Made by a program: the position numbers and the translations under genes
Assembly (NCBI GenBank): GCA_013365325.1
Contig: JABVXV010000356.1
Span: forward strand, 1-61,397
Reading direction: 5' to 3'
From: Dipetalonema caudispina
Taxonomy: Eukaryota > Nematoda > Chromadorea > Rhabditida > Onchocercidae
Length of the DNA: 61,397 nt
Notes under the pieces: generated by a model
The model's input: the letters and a program-made list of their open reading frames with translations, nothing else
The model's database searches: none
Told to the model about the DNA's origin: nothing
In this document: positions 51,001 through 61,397 of the stretch, one piece after another
Position numbering within the stretch: the stretch's first letter is position 1
Layout: every line of letters starts with the position of its first letter

Positions 51001-54000
51001 ATTTCAATGTTTGATTCGATTCAATGTGCGTCAACACAGATATATATCCAAAATATTTTTTAGCTTTATGAGAAGACGAAATCGGAGAGCAAAGGAACTA
51101 CTGTACGACCGGAGCCGAAAGTAGAAGCATCTGAATCAGAAATCAAAGCTAAGAAAGCGGCATTTGCCGCTAAAAAACGGAAACAAGCAATGGATCAGGT
51201 AAAATGTGTCCGTTGCGGAAGCGAAATTTACTTTTAATGCGTACTCATTTTTTTGACTTTGGTAAATCCCGAAATTTTGCAGATGAATCGGCTACAGAAG
51301 CAATTTGTAACACAAAACCAAGATCTGCTCGGAAAAGAATTTCTTGAGGGGAAAGAACCTCAGAGACATGATGATGATGAAGAGCCATTAGGGTAGATGT
51401 TCTTTCGAATTTATTTTCAAAGGGATAGAAAAACTTGATAATTTACACTTTCATGTTTTTATATGTTTCCATGAAATTGGACATGATACTGAAAAATGTT
51501 AGACTTCTTTCAAGTCTTGCCTTGCAGCAGTGTTCTATCGTCATAGAATTTTTGTCTTTATTTAGGATTTTGCCGCTTGGCAGTGGTTTTCCGATTTGTT
51601 TGGGTATTGATCGAAGTATTGCTAGATGTGATGATTGTCGTCGAATCACATGTATTCTATGCCAGGAAGATGAAGATGTTACAGCGAATGGTCAGGCGTT
51701 AGTATGTGCAGCATTTATGCAAAAGTAAGTGTGTCGAATTCTACATGTTTTTATGATGCATGTGATGTATTGAACTTGTAAGAAGATTATTCTAATGGTT
51801 TTGTTGTAAAACATTAGCGCTTCTATAGTTCCACCTAATTTCTCGCCTTATTATAAAGCATAAACATATTTTTTCTGTTTCAGCAGCACTCGTTCCAGTA
51901 TTTTTCTTGCCAAAATTAGTTGAATTGAGTAATTTTCCCGGATACTTCAATGAAGTTTCAATCCTATACTTTCAGATCATCACTGTTTGCAAGACTTAAA
52001 CAAGGGGAAGACACTGTGCCAGAGTTGTCTAAAGTGTTTGTGTCAGCTTCCCTTCGAAATGGCCCTGGAGCTTCAACATGTGGTCATGCAATGCATTTTG
52101 GTTGTTATAAAAAGTAAGAATTCGTTTTTCTATTCATAGAAATATATTTGAATTTATAGTGTATAATAATTTTATTGATTGCTATGTTTGCTGAGACTGA
52201 AAGCGTTTTCCAGAATTGTAGGACGCAATTCACATTTCTTTCAGTTATAGAATTCACTGTTTTAAGCTACTATATGACAGTGAATTTTTTGATTTTGATA
52301 CGACCTTAGTTCTTAGATTTTCCGAATTGCTGAAAGATCGCGATCGTGGTCGTAATCGACAACTCATGGCATTTAATCCGCGTGTGCTTGATGTTAATTC
52401 TGGTGAATATCTATGCCCGCTATGTAAACGTCTGAGCAATACGATACTACCAATTCTACCTCCTCTTACGCAAGTTTTCACCGACAGGTAATCTTTCGTA
52501 TTAATTTTTCTGACTTTCAATTTCTGTGGTTAGTATTTTAGAATGGGCATTCTGCGAATTTATTAATTTCTTCTCGTAAAAATACTTCCCAAACTTGTTA
52601 AATGCTGTTTTCATAACTTCAAATATTTTACTTGTCTTCAAGTCCAACACTTTATAATTATTTTCAATTAATTTTGCAGAATTCCTGATAAAGAAAAACA
52701 CATCGAATTTGAAGACTGGATAAACCATTTCGTTGGTTTTTTCGATGGCGCATCCTCCATCAATAATGACAAATCGTTCAAAGGTCACAGCAAGAAGAGG
52801 TTTCTTTTCATTTTTTCCCACTGCAGCGCTATAAATAAGTGGAAGAACTTCATTCAAAATTGAATAGATTTAGATCACATTCGGAACGATCACTGATGGA
52901 ATTAGCCAGTCGAGAAGCTGAAACTGGAAATACATTATCGACTTCGGTTCCTTCAACATCCACCATGTCTTTTATGATGGAAACTAATGCAGTTGTGCAT
53001 CCGAGTAAGTCCTCAATGTTTTTTTCTTTGTGGTTATACATGAAAATGTTTAAAGGATACAGGTCATACTTTCTGCTATCGTCAGATCTTTTTTGAAGGG
53101 AGAAATTTAACGGTCAGCAAAACGCATAACATTATATAATTTAATTTCTAATTTGTAATGAAACTTAAGGAAATAGGAGATATCGAAACGATTACAATCA
53201 TTAATGAACAATGGTTCCTTATAAACGCAGATTAAAAAGTGTAAAAACTGAAGTTATGCCAGGTAAATTGTATAATTTCCAGAATCCGATGAAATGATGG
53301 AGATAGATGATAACGAAGAAAACGCAGTGAAAACAGCTGTGAAACGGCAAAGTGGCGCAGATGGGCGTTTCTTTGCAATTCTAACGTCTATTCCGGATGT
53401 AATGCATAGAATCAAAGACATGCTTATTCAGCCGGAAAAGCAGCAAAGTGATAGGTGCGATATTTTTGTTATCTCAACAAATTTTTATTACCTTGTTTTG
53501 AAATGGTGGGTGTTAGATAAAACTTGAGGGGTAGAGAATCAACTATAAGCATTGAGGCTATCAGGAAGAAGGGAGAATTCTGATGCTTGAAAAAGATGAG
53601 AAGGAAACTGTATGGCTGAATTAAGCTGAATTTATCGAAGAAATTTTCAGTGTACGAACATATTTTTCACCAGCGATTTGGGATATGATGCATTATTTCT
53701 TCAAGCAAATTAATTTGGTTAGTGGTTCATCAGAAAGTTAGAATTGCTGTTATGTCTATGCTTTTTATAATGTTAGCGCCATCTAGAAGTGCTGAAGATG
53801 ATCTTATCATTAATCTTATTAAGTTTATTTCGATTATTTAAGCATTTGCTATAATTATATGAATACGAAAAGACGTCAGTTGCTGATTGTTATCCCTTAT
53901 CAATCTTCACATTTGAAAAACTGCACATTTATTTTACATTGTGAGCTAAGAAAAGAATTGTATTTTGAGAAATTTGTAGCGCTTGCAAAATGACGGGACT

Positions 54001-57000
54001 TCCGGATATTTCAATCGGGAAATTATGGAAGCCGTTTTTACGTTCCAAACTACTGCGTTTTCACTTCGTTCAATTGCGACAGTACTTCGCCGTGGTGGCA
54101 AGCCATTATTTGGAGCGTGGAATGCTAGACAGGTTATTTGTAAATGTTACATCAGGTGGTACTTCTCGTAGTAGTGGTGGCTAGTGTTTTTTATAATCAC
54201 TTATGTGATATTGTAAATATGAAAAGAGGAAAGTAGGGTAAAGAAATAGTGGTTTTAACATATTATGTGATACTTGTAGTACTTTTGCGCTTATGAATTC
54301 ATTATCATGAGATTTTGATGATCGACTTAATCATGTCTTATAAAAGTTAGAACACTGACAAAATTGTTAATTAACAAACAAACTGATTTATTCTATATTT
54401 TGATGTAAATGTCAAAATTCATTTTCAGCGTGAGTGCATATATGCGTTGTCACGAAGTTGTGCAGCAGCAACAATGAAATGCCATTCATCATATTATTAC
54501 CTACGACTTCTTCTGCTCCAGTTGTTATCGCCACTCCTATCACATCGAGCAGCTACTGATCAGAACCCCGCAGAAGATTATGCCTCAGATTCAAGGCATT
54601 CCATTGATCAGTTATCACTAAAGACACTGGAAGCAAAAAAGAAAGCGGAGATTCATTTACCAGAAGGGATGGATCTTAGTAGTATGGTATGTTTATTTTA
54701 AAATATCAATTCGTTTCACGATTAGAATTTTACCACTTCAACTGATATTGATGAAAGCCGGTAATCGGAATCACGAACTGTTTTTTCGTTCGAATGTCTT
54801 TAGTCAAGGAACCATTTTCAACTGTTTCCAGTTTGATTATGTAATATCATAGGTATTTTACTGAATGACCAAATATTGCTAATTATTTTAAAACACCGAT
54901 ATTCGTAAATTATTGCAGAATTTTTTCAGTCTCAGTTGGAATTCGCAGTAGTTGTTCTGATAGCAGAAGACATTAAGAAGCCGGTAAACATCCTCACAAT
55001 TGATATGCTTTCACTTGCAGTAAGTGTTTTAGTTAAATTCGTACTCAGAATTTTAGCACTTCGAAAATTTGTGTATTTTGAAATTGAGTACTATGTCTTA
55101 GGTTGAAATGGCAATGTGTGAAGGCTGGGAACATATGAACAAGAATGATAAAGCTATGAACAAAGAAACAGTTGTTACGTTTCCACATGGTTCAGAGAAT
55201 GAGCAATATGCTATACGATTGGCACTTATTGGACATTTATATCAAGTATGTATTATATTTAGCACTAACTACTGTACGGTGTTATATTAATTATCTGTTT
55301 TCCTTCATATCATGCAAAATGTACCATAAATGTCCGCCGATCAAAAGAGAATATATTTACATTGGAATCGAATCTACTGGCAAAGTCAATATCAACGTGA
55401 AATCATATTGATAATTTTTTGACTTATTGTTTCGACTTTTTCTCTTTACTTCTATCTGTTTCAATTTTCAACTAATTATATATATCTGGAATCCGATTTC
55501 AAAAATCAATTTAAATTAGTTTTAGGCCTAATGTTTGTAAAGAATTCTTAAATAATTGTGGTTTTTCCCAGGTTATTGCTACATTTGATGTTGAACCAAT
55601 TCTTTCACAACAACCAGATTCACCATTTGCTGTACCAGAGGATAAGGCATTAGACGACCTACTGCTGCGTCTTTATACCATTGCTCGTCCTGGACAGCAG
55701 CTGTCCTCAGTTGCTGCACTAAAAAAGGTAATTTGAAACTCTTGAAGATCAGTTTTAACTTTTTCTTTTCATTTGTCTATGCAATTTAGCAATGTTAACT
55801 TTTTGGAATCGCTACTATATACTGCTATATAGGCTTTGTTTGAACTGGGTATCTTATGAAGATATATCATAAATGTTCGCAAAAACCACCTTGAGTATTG
55901 ACCTCTTGTAAAAAGTCCCATGTGAAACATTTCGTCATCCGCAATAATTAGTCTGCTATTAAGCTGTTGACGGTTGGAACAGCTTAAATTTTACCCAGTC
56001 GTTATGCAACAGTGTTTTTGTTTCTTCCTTATTGGTGCTCGGGATATCTCTTCCGTATTTTTACACTGTCCAATTGTTACACTGTGAAGATGCGATTAGA
56101 TGGGGTCTAGTAGGAAGCGTAAAATCTATTCATTTATATTTCTGTTTAATTGAAAAGCATATTCCTATGAGGACAATGGTATTGTTAAATTAATTATATG
56201 TAATGTTGCGAAGCTTAATTTTTTAATCAGGCACAAAAAAAATAATAATTTCCAATTCCTAAAAATTTGGTTTAAAGCATGTATCTGGATGTAGCCATTT
56301 TGGGAACTTTACATATATCTAACTGAACTTGTCGTTTTGTTAAGACCGAAGTGAAATATACTTTGTATGTAAATTTAAACAGAAATATCAACATTTTTTT
56401 CCAACAGATATGTCACTTATTTTAAGTAATTTGATTTCATAAATTTGCAGACCCTTCATACAGCAGTACTTGAATTTTTGCGTCCACTGTCACTTCTTTA
56501 TCATGCACTTACACTTGTGCCACCACCAGAAGCGTTAAAAGGTAATGTAACAAAGTTCATTTCATTCCCAATTATATTTTCCATTCATATACAAAGACGT
56601 GGAGAGATTAAAATAACTGGTTTAAAATGACGGGCATCCTAACCCATTATCGGCAAAGATCGGGGCTTAGTTAACATGCTGTTATTTCATCATCATGAGG
56701 AAGATGAACATTGTTAGAGTGTGAACAATCTTAACATGACCATCGATTGCGTTAGAACTCACTTTTAGACTCAGATTTTGTGCAAAAAACTTTCAAACGA
56801 ATTGAATTTCCGTTTTTTCAGATCCCTCCGTTAATGAATTTGAGCCTCTATGCCGTTATCTTGGTTTCACGCCGAATCTTGGTGAATTTCTCGGTGGACA
56901 AAACGTTGAGAAACTGTTTACATTGTAGGTTATATAAACTTTCAATATACTAGGACCTGTGAGATAGCATATAGGAAAGCGAAATAAAAAAAAAAAAATG

Positions 57001-58875
57001 AAACCTGAATCTTAAGATATCCTTTAGCAGTAATCACTAGATATCGCTAATTACGTTCAAGTACCTTACTTGTTCAACTTAACATATGTAAATAAATAAA
57101 AGTGTATTTATTTATTTACTTGTTCATTTATTTCTACTTGTTTACCTGTTTACCTATTTACTTATTTGCTGGTTTACTTATTTATTTTTTTTACCTGCGT
57201 CCTTATCTATTTATTTTTTCATTTATTTATTTATTTTTATTAATTTTTTGGCATGTTGAAAAAGATTATTTTTACATGGAGAACGTCTTTAGATAAGTCT
57301 TGTTTCACTTTTTCATTCTGTTTCTTGGCTTCTTGTGTGTTAAAAATTTCTTTTATTATACACGAACAATGGCTAGAGCATACATCAGCAGTCGGTATCA
57401 GTATTTAATTTAACTTTCCTTTCAGGTGGGCATCATCACAAGGAGATAAATCTGGAGGAAATTTTGTACGGCAACCAGTTCTGGAAAATGCATTTGTGCA
57501 GTTGCCGGAAGATTTTTCAGAACTAATCAATAATGCAGCCAGTTTCAGGTTGATATCTTTATAGATTTTTCTCTTGTTTTATACGTCCACTCTGTACTGT
57601 TCTATGGCGATTCAAAAATAGTTTGATATGCAGTAAACCTGGGGTAGGTATCGGCGAAATATCGTCCGTAGTCCAAAACATCGCAATGTATGATATTTTT
57701 ACTCTAATCTTTTAGTCGTAGTCATGTTGCCCAATGAATCGATGAAAGAACTTTAAATTGATAGCATCATTGGGACTAAATTTCAAAGTTCAGTTGCCAT
57801 TCTATGCCGATGGCTTTCTTAATGGTGTTTAATGAGTACTATGAGGTCGTTAAGTTTAGACTTTCTTTCTGTTTGAGATGTATATTGATGAATAAATTTT
57901 GTTAATGTCGTATAAGGAGTCATGTCAGCGGGAGCAGTAAAACACTATATGGCACCATTTTTTGAAACATAGCGGCAAATATTTTACAAAGATACTCTTA
58001 CCTAAATTTCCAAAATTTTTTTTTTAATTTGAACTTTTCAGATGTCCCTCTATTCCGACGGACGATCATTCATCATCAGCACCAAGCTTATGCCTTCTTT
58101 GTGGTTCATTACTTTGCTCCCAGAGTTACTGTTGTCAACGTACGGTGAGTTATAAGAGCTAATATTAATCATTTGTTGCGCTTTTGGAGTTCCGGATTTC
58201 TTGGCTATAAGACAAGATGATATAATTTCTAATATTATTACAGATAAATGGTATTACACTTGGAGCTTGTTCTTATCACTTAAAAACTTGTACTGGATCC
58301 TCCGGTGGTGTGTTTCTTCGGTGAGTTATTTTTGGTGTTTTTTCCAAAATTTATGAAATGTTAATGCTCTAGTAATACATCATGCATTATTAATACAGAA
58401 TTAAATGTAATAGCAAGGATGGCAGTAGTTACCATTTAATTTTCTTGAGAAGGATTAAAATGGAATACTTAAAAAAATTCAGAATTCGTGACAGTCAAAT
58501 AGTGCTGTTAACATCACGTGAACGAGGCTGCTTACTCCCAGCGCCTTATGTGGATAGCTATGGTGAAACGGATCCAGGATTCCGGTGAGTATCTTTTTAT
58601 ATTGTCACATACTGCTAGTATGTAATTCGTTGCCGCAATATGATGATTCTATGATTAAATCAGCATTCATTGATAAATGTCTAGTTCAATTTTTAAATTC
58701 TTGGACTTTTCATATCTCCATATTGTATTGTAGACGTGGAAATCCACTGCATCTTAGTCATGAGCTTTATGCGAAATTGGAGAATCTCTGGCTTAATCAG
58801 TCAATAGCGGAAGAAGTGGCCAATCAATATGAAATTGACCATCGCAATATAGGACTTGAATGGCACCATTTTTAA
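39073..58875 (+). CDS. ubr-1: UBR1-type N-recognin E3 ubiquitin ligase, 1924 aa, 46 exons
   Basis: Exons: 39073-39229, 40976-41141, 41583-41661, 41856-41968, 42260-42391, 42511-42586, 43081-43221, 43535-43676, 43987-44115, 44315-44403, 44687-44764, 45099-45201, 45343-45427, 45722-45827, 46007-46135, 46433-46529, 46816-47026, 47392-47461, 47741-47806, 48297-48486, 48747-48847, 48918-48997, 49180-49326, 49741-49903, 50383-50544, 51064-51198, 51283-51392, 51566-51724, 51976-52113, 52317-52487, 52680-52783, 52840-53004, 53283-53454, 53651-53717, 53980-54132, 54429-54686, 54930-55019, 55102-55245, 55572-55727, 56451-56541, 56822-56924, 57426-57548, 58042-58144, 58244-58320, 58483-58584, 58734-58875. 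All GT-AG, phases agree. UBR1 recognises destabilising N-terminal residues and ubiquitinates the substrate for proteasomal decay. Order: UBR box (about 94-161), ClpS-like segment (about 228-290), long helical middle, Lys/Glu-rich helix ([12 protein letters not shown]), RING (1115-1221), C-terminal Cys-rich cap ending with the YGETDPGF and RGNPLHLS motifs. Length is close to the C. elegans UBR-1. Least certain are the exon 30 start and the exon 31/32 junction. Confidence 0.96.
39868..39902. repeat. Three 10-11-base tandem units in ubr-1 intron 1
   Basis: CCGAGAATTTT, CCGAGATATT, CCGAGAATTTT, then CGG. Tiny tandem array in the 1.7-kb first intron. Confidence 0.7.
41098..41936 (+). other. ubr-1: UBR box (type 1 N-degron pocket) of ubr-1
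   Basis: Spans exons 2-4. Zinc ligands and pocket residues are present: [33 protein letters not shown] and [17 protein letters not shown]. The cysteine/histidine pattern matches known UBR boxes that bind Arg, Lys or His N-termini, so binding should be intact. Confidence 0.93.
42548..43221 (+). other. ubr-1: ClpS-like segment (type 2 N-degron) of ubr-1
   Basis: Exons 6-7 encode [16 protein letters not shown] and a following [15 protein letters not shown], the pattern of the ClpS-related N-domain in eukaryotic N-recognins that binds bulky hydrophobic N-termini. Identified by motif only. Confidence 0.75.
51651..52425 (+). other. ubr-1: RING domain of ubr-1
   Basis: Zinc ligands run in the order CILC (1115/1118), CGH with following MHFGC (1174/1176/1179/1182) and CPLC (1218/1221), spanning exons 28-30. 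Two in-frame acceptors (after 52244 and after 52316) are possible for exon 30; the downstream one gives the spacing seen in human UBR1. Confidence 0.9.
57102..57240. repeat. Degenerate (TTTA)/(TTTAC)n repeat in a ubr-1 intron
   Basis: TATTTATTTACTTG-type units throughout about 140 bases of intron 41. It creates a Tyr/Leu/Ile-rich open frame that is not coding. Confidence 0.85.
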
Positions 58876-59013
58876 ATTATTTTTTATAGGAAGCTATTTT
58901 CCTTTCTTGGTGCTCATATATTTGGCGTATTCTGTATAGTTATGTGCGGGAAGGAAAAATGATGTTAATGTGCTTTTTTGCTAGAAAAATTTATTTCAAG
59001 TTTAGACATCTAA

Positions 59014-59019
59014 AATAAA
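59014..59019 (+). terminator. Candidate poly(A) signal of ubr-1
   Basis: AATAAA 139 bases after the TAA stop codon. It is the nearest clear match to the canonical signal. Confidence 0.5.
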
Positions 59020-60069
59020 TCCATATTTACTAAATGAGTAACTACTTTTGACTAAAATGTATTGTCAATTTTGGGTTTTGTTTGAATAATGTATTACTAT
59101 TTCGATTTTGTTCTTTCCTACATCAATACTCATTACTGGGTATGTGAACTTAATGCATTTTTAGTTATAAAAGTAAGTGCTCTGCAACGTATTTTCTCAC
59201 AATTCTTTCATCTGCTAGTATTTTTCCTGATATCCATTAGCTAGTCCTTTGTATTGCAAATTATATGGGAAGTTAATTACAGAAACTATAATAAATTGTT
59301 GTTAAATTGTTATGTAAAAAAGATGGAAGGAAGAACTTAAATACATCTTAAAAGTTTGAATACTAGCTGTTTTTTCTATTGAATTTTTGTAGAAAGATGC
59401 GGAATTCCAGGATTTTATGAGGATTCTTGAAGCACATGAAGATAAATTTATAATCTGTATATATTTTTTCGAACTCTTTTATTCCATTCATTGGATTATA
59501 GTACTCATATTATTTGATAGCGATAATGTGACCGGTTTGCATCAGTGCAGCTTCGGACGATTCCATTGTTTTCGAGCATGTTATATTTATCTACGAAATT
59601 TTATGTGTAACATAAAAATTGATTCTCTTCTCTCACCATATGAATTCGGATGATATTTTGCAAAAAAAAAAAAAAGAAGTGATGCGTAACCTCTTTTCTT
59701 TTGCATATTTTTTCTTCTCTCATAAATTGTAAATATTTTTCTACATACATTTATTTAACGGATACTTTTACAAAGTGAACTGCTCATTATTATCGATCTG
59801 ATTCGATAAACAATTCACGGTAAGTCAGGTAAAAGTGGCTATTGTTTTATGTTTCGTTTATATTTTGCTATAATCGCATCAATCTTTTTTTTATCCAGCG
59901 TGATATTCATCAGTGCAATTGATAGCTGATTGCGCGTGCACTCGATCTTTCATTTAGCACATTCGCATAATTTTACGATAAGCGTTAAAGTGGATCATTT
60001 CAATCGTTTTATGTTCTACTTTTTAGCCAACTGTACATATATCATGTAAACGATCAATGATAACATCCC

Positions 60070-60099
60070 TTTTTTGTTCTCCGGACGGAGAACAAAAAA
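60070..60099. other. Perfect hairpin flanked by A/T runs
   Basis: TTTTTTGTTCTCC (60070-60082), GGAC (60083-60086), GGAGAACAAAAAA (60087-60099). The inner G and C of the loop also pair, giving a 14-bp stem with a 2-base loop. Confidence 0.75.
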
Positions 60100-60544
60100 A
60101 AAAACTGCTTTATGACAATGCAGAATAATCTGCAACCTTTCTCTATTTAAGAGAAACAACAGTTTCATTCTTTTTTCCCTTCTTTCCTTTCTTATTGAAT
60201 TTATCTTTTCAAATTTTTCTGAATCAATTTACATTTGAATTGTTGAAAAGAGCTGAATAAAATGAAAAATCTTTATTTCTAATTTCATTTCATGAGATTA
60301 ATATTTTTTTAAATTGCCGTTTTGAATTATGAAATCATAAAAAGTTCATGAAAGAGTTACAAATTTCACTATGAGTTAGATTATTAGGTAAGTATGAACA
60401 TTCTTTCTATGATAGATCGTTTTTGATGCTTTCTTCCTTTCATCTTCTGTTAAAATCATAGTTCATTATTGTTTGTTACCTATCATTTATATTAAAGTTA
60501 AACACTTTTTTTTTCCTCGCGAAGTATTATCGTTTAATTCATTA

Positions 60545-60549
<5 letters not shown>

Positions 60550-60575
<26 letters not shown>
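60550..60575. repeat. Poly-T run of 26 bases
   Basis: Uninterrupted T homopolymer in the downstream flank. Confidence 0.95.
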
Positions 60576-61189
60576 ACTTACGTGTACTTGTATGTGGGAA
60601 CTGATTGTGCAATAAATATAAACAAGTTAAAAGTTTTATATGCTTTCTTTTCAATCAATCGTACCTTACAATTATTTTTAGCATACGTAAAAATCATTTA
60701 CATAAAATGATTCTATGACGTGTTTATTGATATAGTGTTTAAGGGATTTCTGTGAAATTTCAAATTTCAACACAGATTAACACATATTGAATATAGTGAT
60801 TTATTGAGCAACCTTATCATTTATAATAATTTATGTTGTACAAATGTAAGTTTGAAAGCATATATCGTTGAAAATTATCATTTGAGCAGCAATATAAGAG
60901 AATGAAAACAAAACTAGAACAAAATATCTTTCTTATAAATAATGATATCATTTATCCATTTAGATAACTGCCATCAAAATTTCATATAACCAGTAAATCT
61001 CATATGTACAGAATGATAATGGCAGTAACAGATGAACATATCTGTATGTAATTGATGGAGAAATTTCTTCTAAATCCAAATTTCTTTCTTTTTTTTCTTT
61101 TTTTTGAAAAAAAGAAGAGAAATAAAGGGAAACTGTCTATAAGATTTTTCAATCAAATTTGATTATGCTGTGAATGATAGTGTCAGAAA

Positions 61190-61397
<208 letters not shown>

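Larger units (their letters stand above)
58876..61189. other. Downstream flank of ubr-1
   Basis: Starts with the 3' UTR of ubr-1. No confident gene follows. An exon-like open stretch at 59397-59653, a strong hairpin at 60070-60099 and a 26-base T run at 60550-60575 are the notable contents. Confidence 0.6.

Noticed and set aside
52245..52316. Treating the upstream acceptor as the definite start of ubr-1 exon 30
   Set aside because: It would insert 24 residues in the RING compared with known UBR1 proteins; kept as a possible alternative isoform only.
53983..54184. Second frame across ubr-1 exon 35 ending in TAG
   Set aside because: The competing frame ([18 protein letters not shown]) matches the UBR1 family GKPLFGA region and joins neighbouring exons in phase; the other is a shadow.
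57102..57296. Tyr/Leu/Ile-rich open frame resembling a membrane protein
   Set aside because: Translation of the TTTA-type intron repeat.

Overview
This is a strongly AT-rich eukaryotic window that reads as nematode nuclear DNA, most likely from a filarial or other spirurid worm. The reasons are many short introns ending in TTTTCAG or a close variant, a cuticlin-type ZP-domain gene, a nematode-style secreted phospholipase A2-like gene, and a UBR1 orthologue close in length to the C. elegans protein as I remember it. The species cannot be fixed from sequence alone. Both ends run into (TAA)n-type repeats, so the window may be a whole contig that stops at repeats.

I reconstructed five protein-coding genes exon by exon; every junction keeps frame. 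On the minus strand, read from high to low coordinates: (1) Sec10/EXOC5, exocyst subunit 5, 36505-31207, 16 exons, 706 aa; (2) a compact TPR plus RPAP3-C protein, 29966-27228, 6 exons, 280 aa, with one inferred GC-AG intron; (3) a secreted phospholipase A2-like protein, 21078-18337, 5 exons, 170 aa; (4) a single-pass membrane ZP-domain (cuticlin-like) protein, 14693-8301, 15 exons, 633 aa, preceded by a 5-codon upstream ORF that overlaps its start codon. On the plus strand: (5) UBR1-type N-recognin E3 ubiquitin ligase, 39073-58875, 46 exons, 1924 aa, with UBR box, ClpS-like segment, RING and C-terminal cap.

Layout: 1-8.3 kb is non-coding and rich in microsatellites and poly-purine tracts; 8.3-14.7 kb is the ZP gene; 14.7-18.3 kb is non-coding; 18.3-21.1 kb is the PLA2-like gene; 21.1-27.2 kb is non-coding; 27.2-30 kb is the RPAP3-like gene; 31.2-36.5 kb is Sec10; 36.6-39 kb is a divergent promoter region; 39-58.9 kb is ubr-1; 58.9-61.4 kb is non-coding and ends in an (ATT)n tract.

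The genes do not form an obvious shared pathway. Sec10 (exocytosis), RPAP3 (chaperone-assisted assembly of RNA polymerase II and snoRNP/PIKK complexes) and UBR1 (N-degron proteolysis) are housekeeping genes; the ZP and PLA2-like proteins are secretory or cuticular. I found no convincing new multi-gene system. The most checkable oddities are the uORF/start overlap of the ZP gene, the GC-AG intron in the RPAP3-like gene, two in-frame acceptors inside the RING of ubr-1, a PLA2-like protein with the His-Asp motif but no visible calcium loop, perfect hairpins at 26982-27013 and 60070-60099, a diverged dispersed repeat near 2.9 and 4.4 kb, and a repeated GATA plus nuclear-receptor half-site at 23.2 kb. 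No tRNA, rRNA, spliced-leader RNA or transposon gene was recognised.
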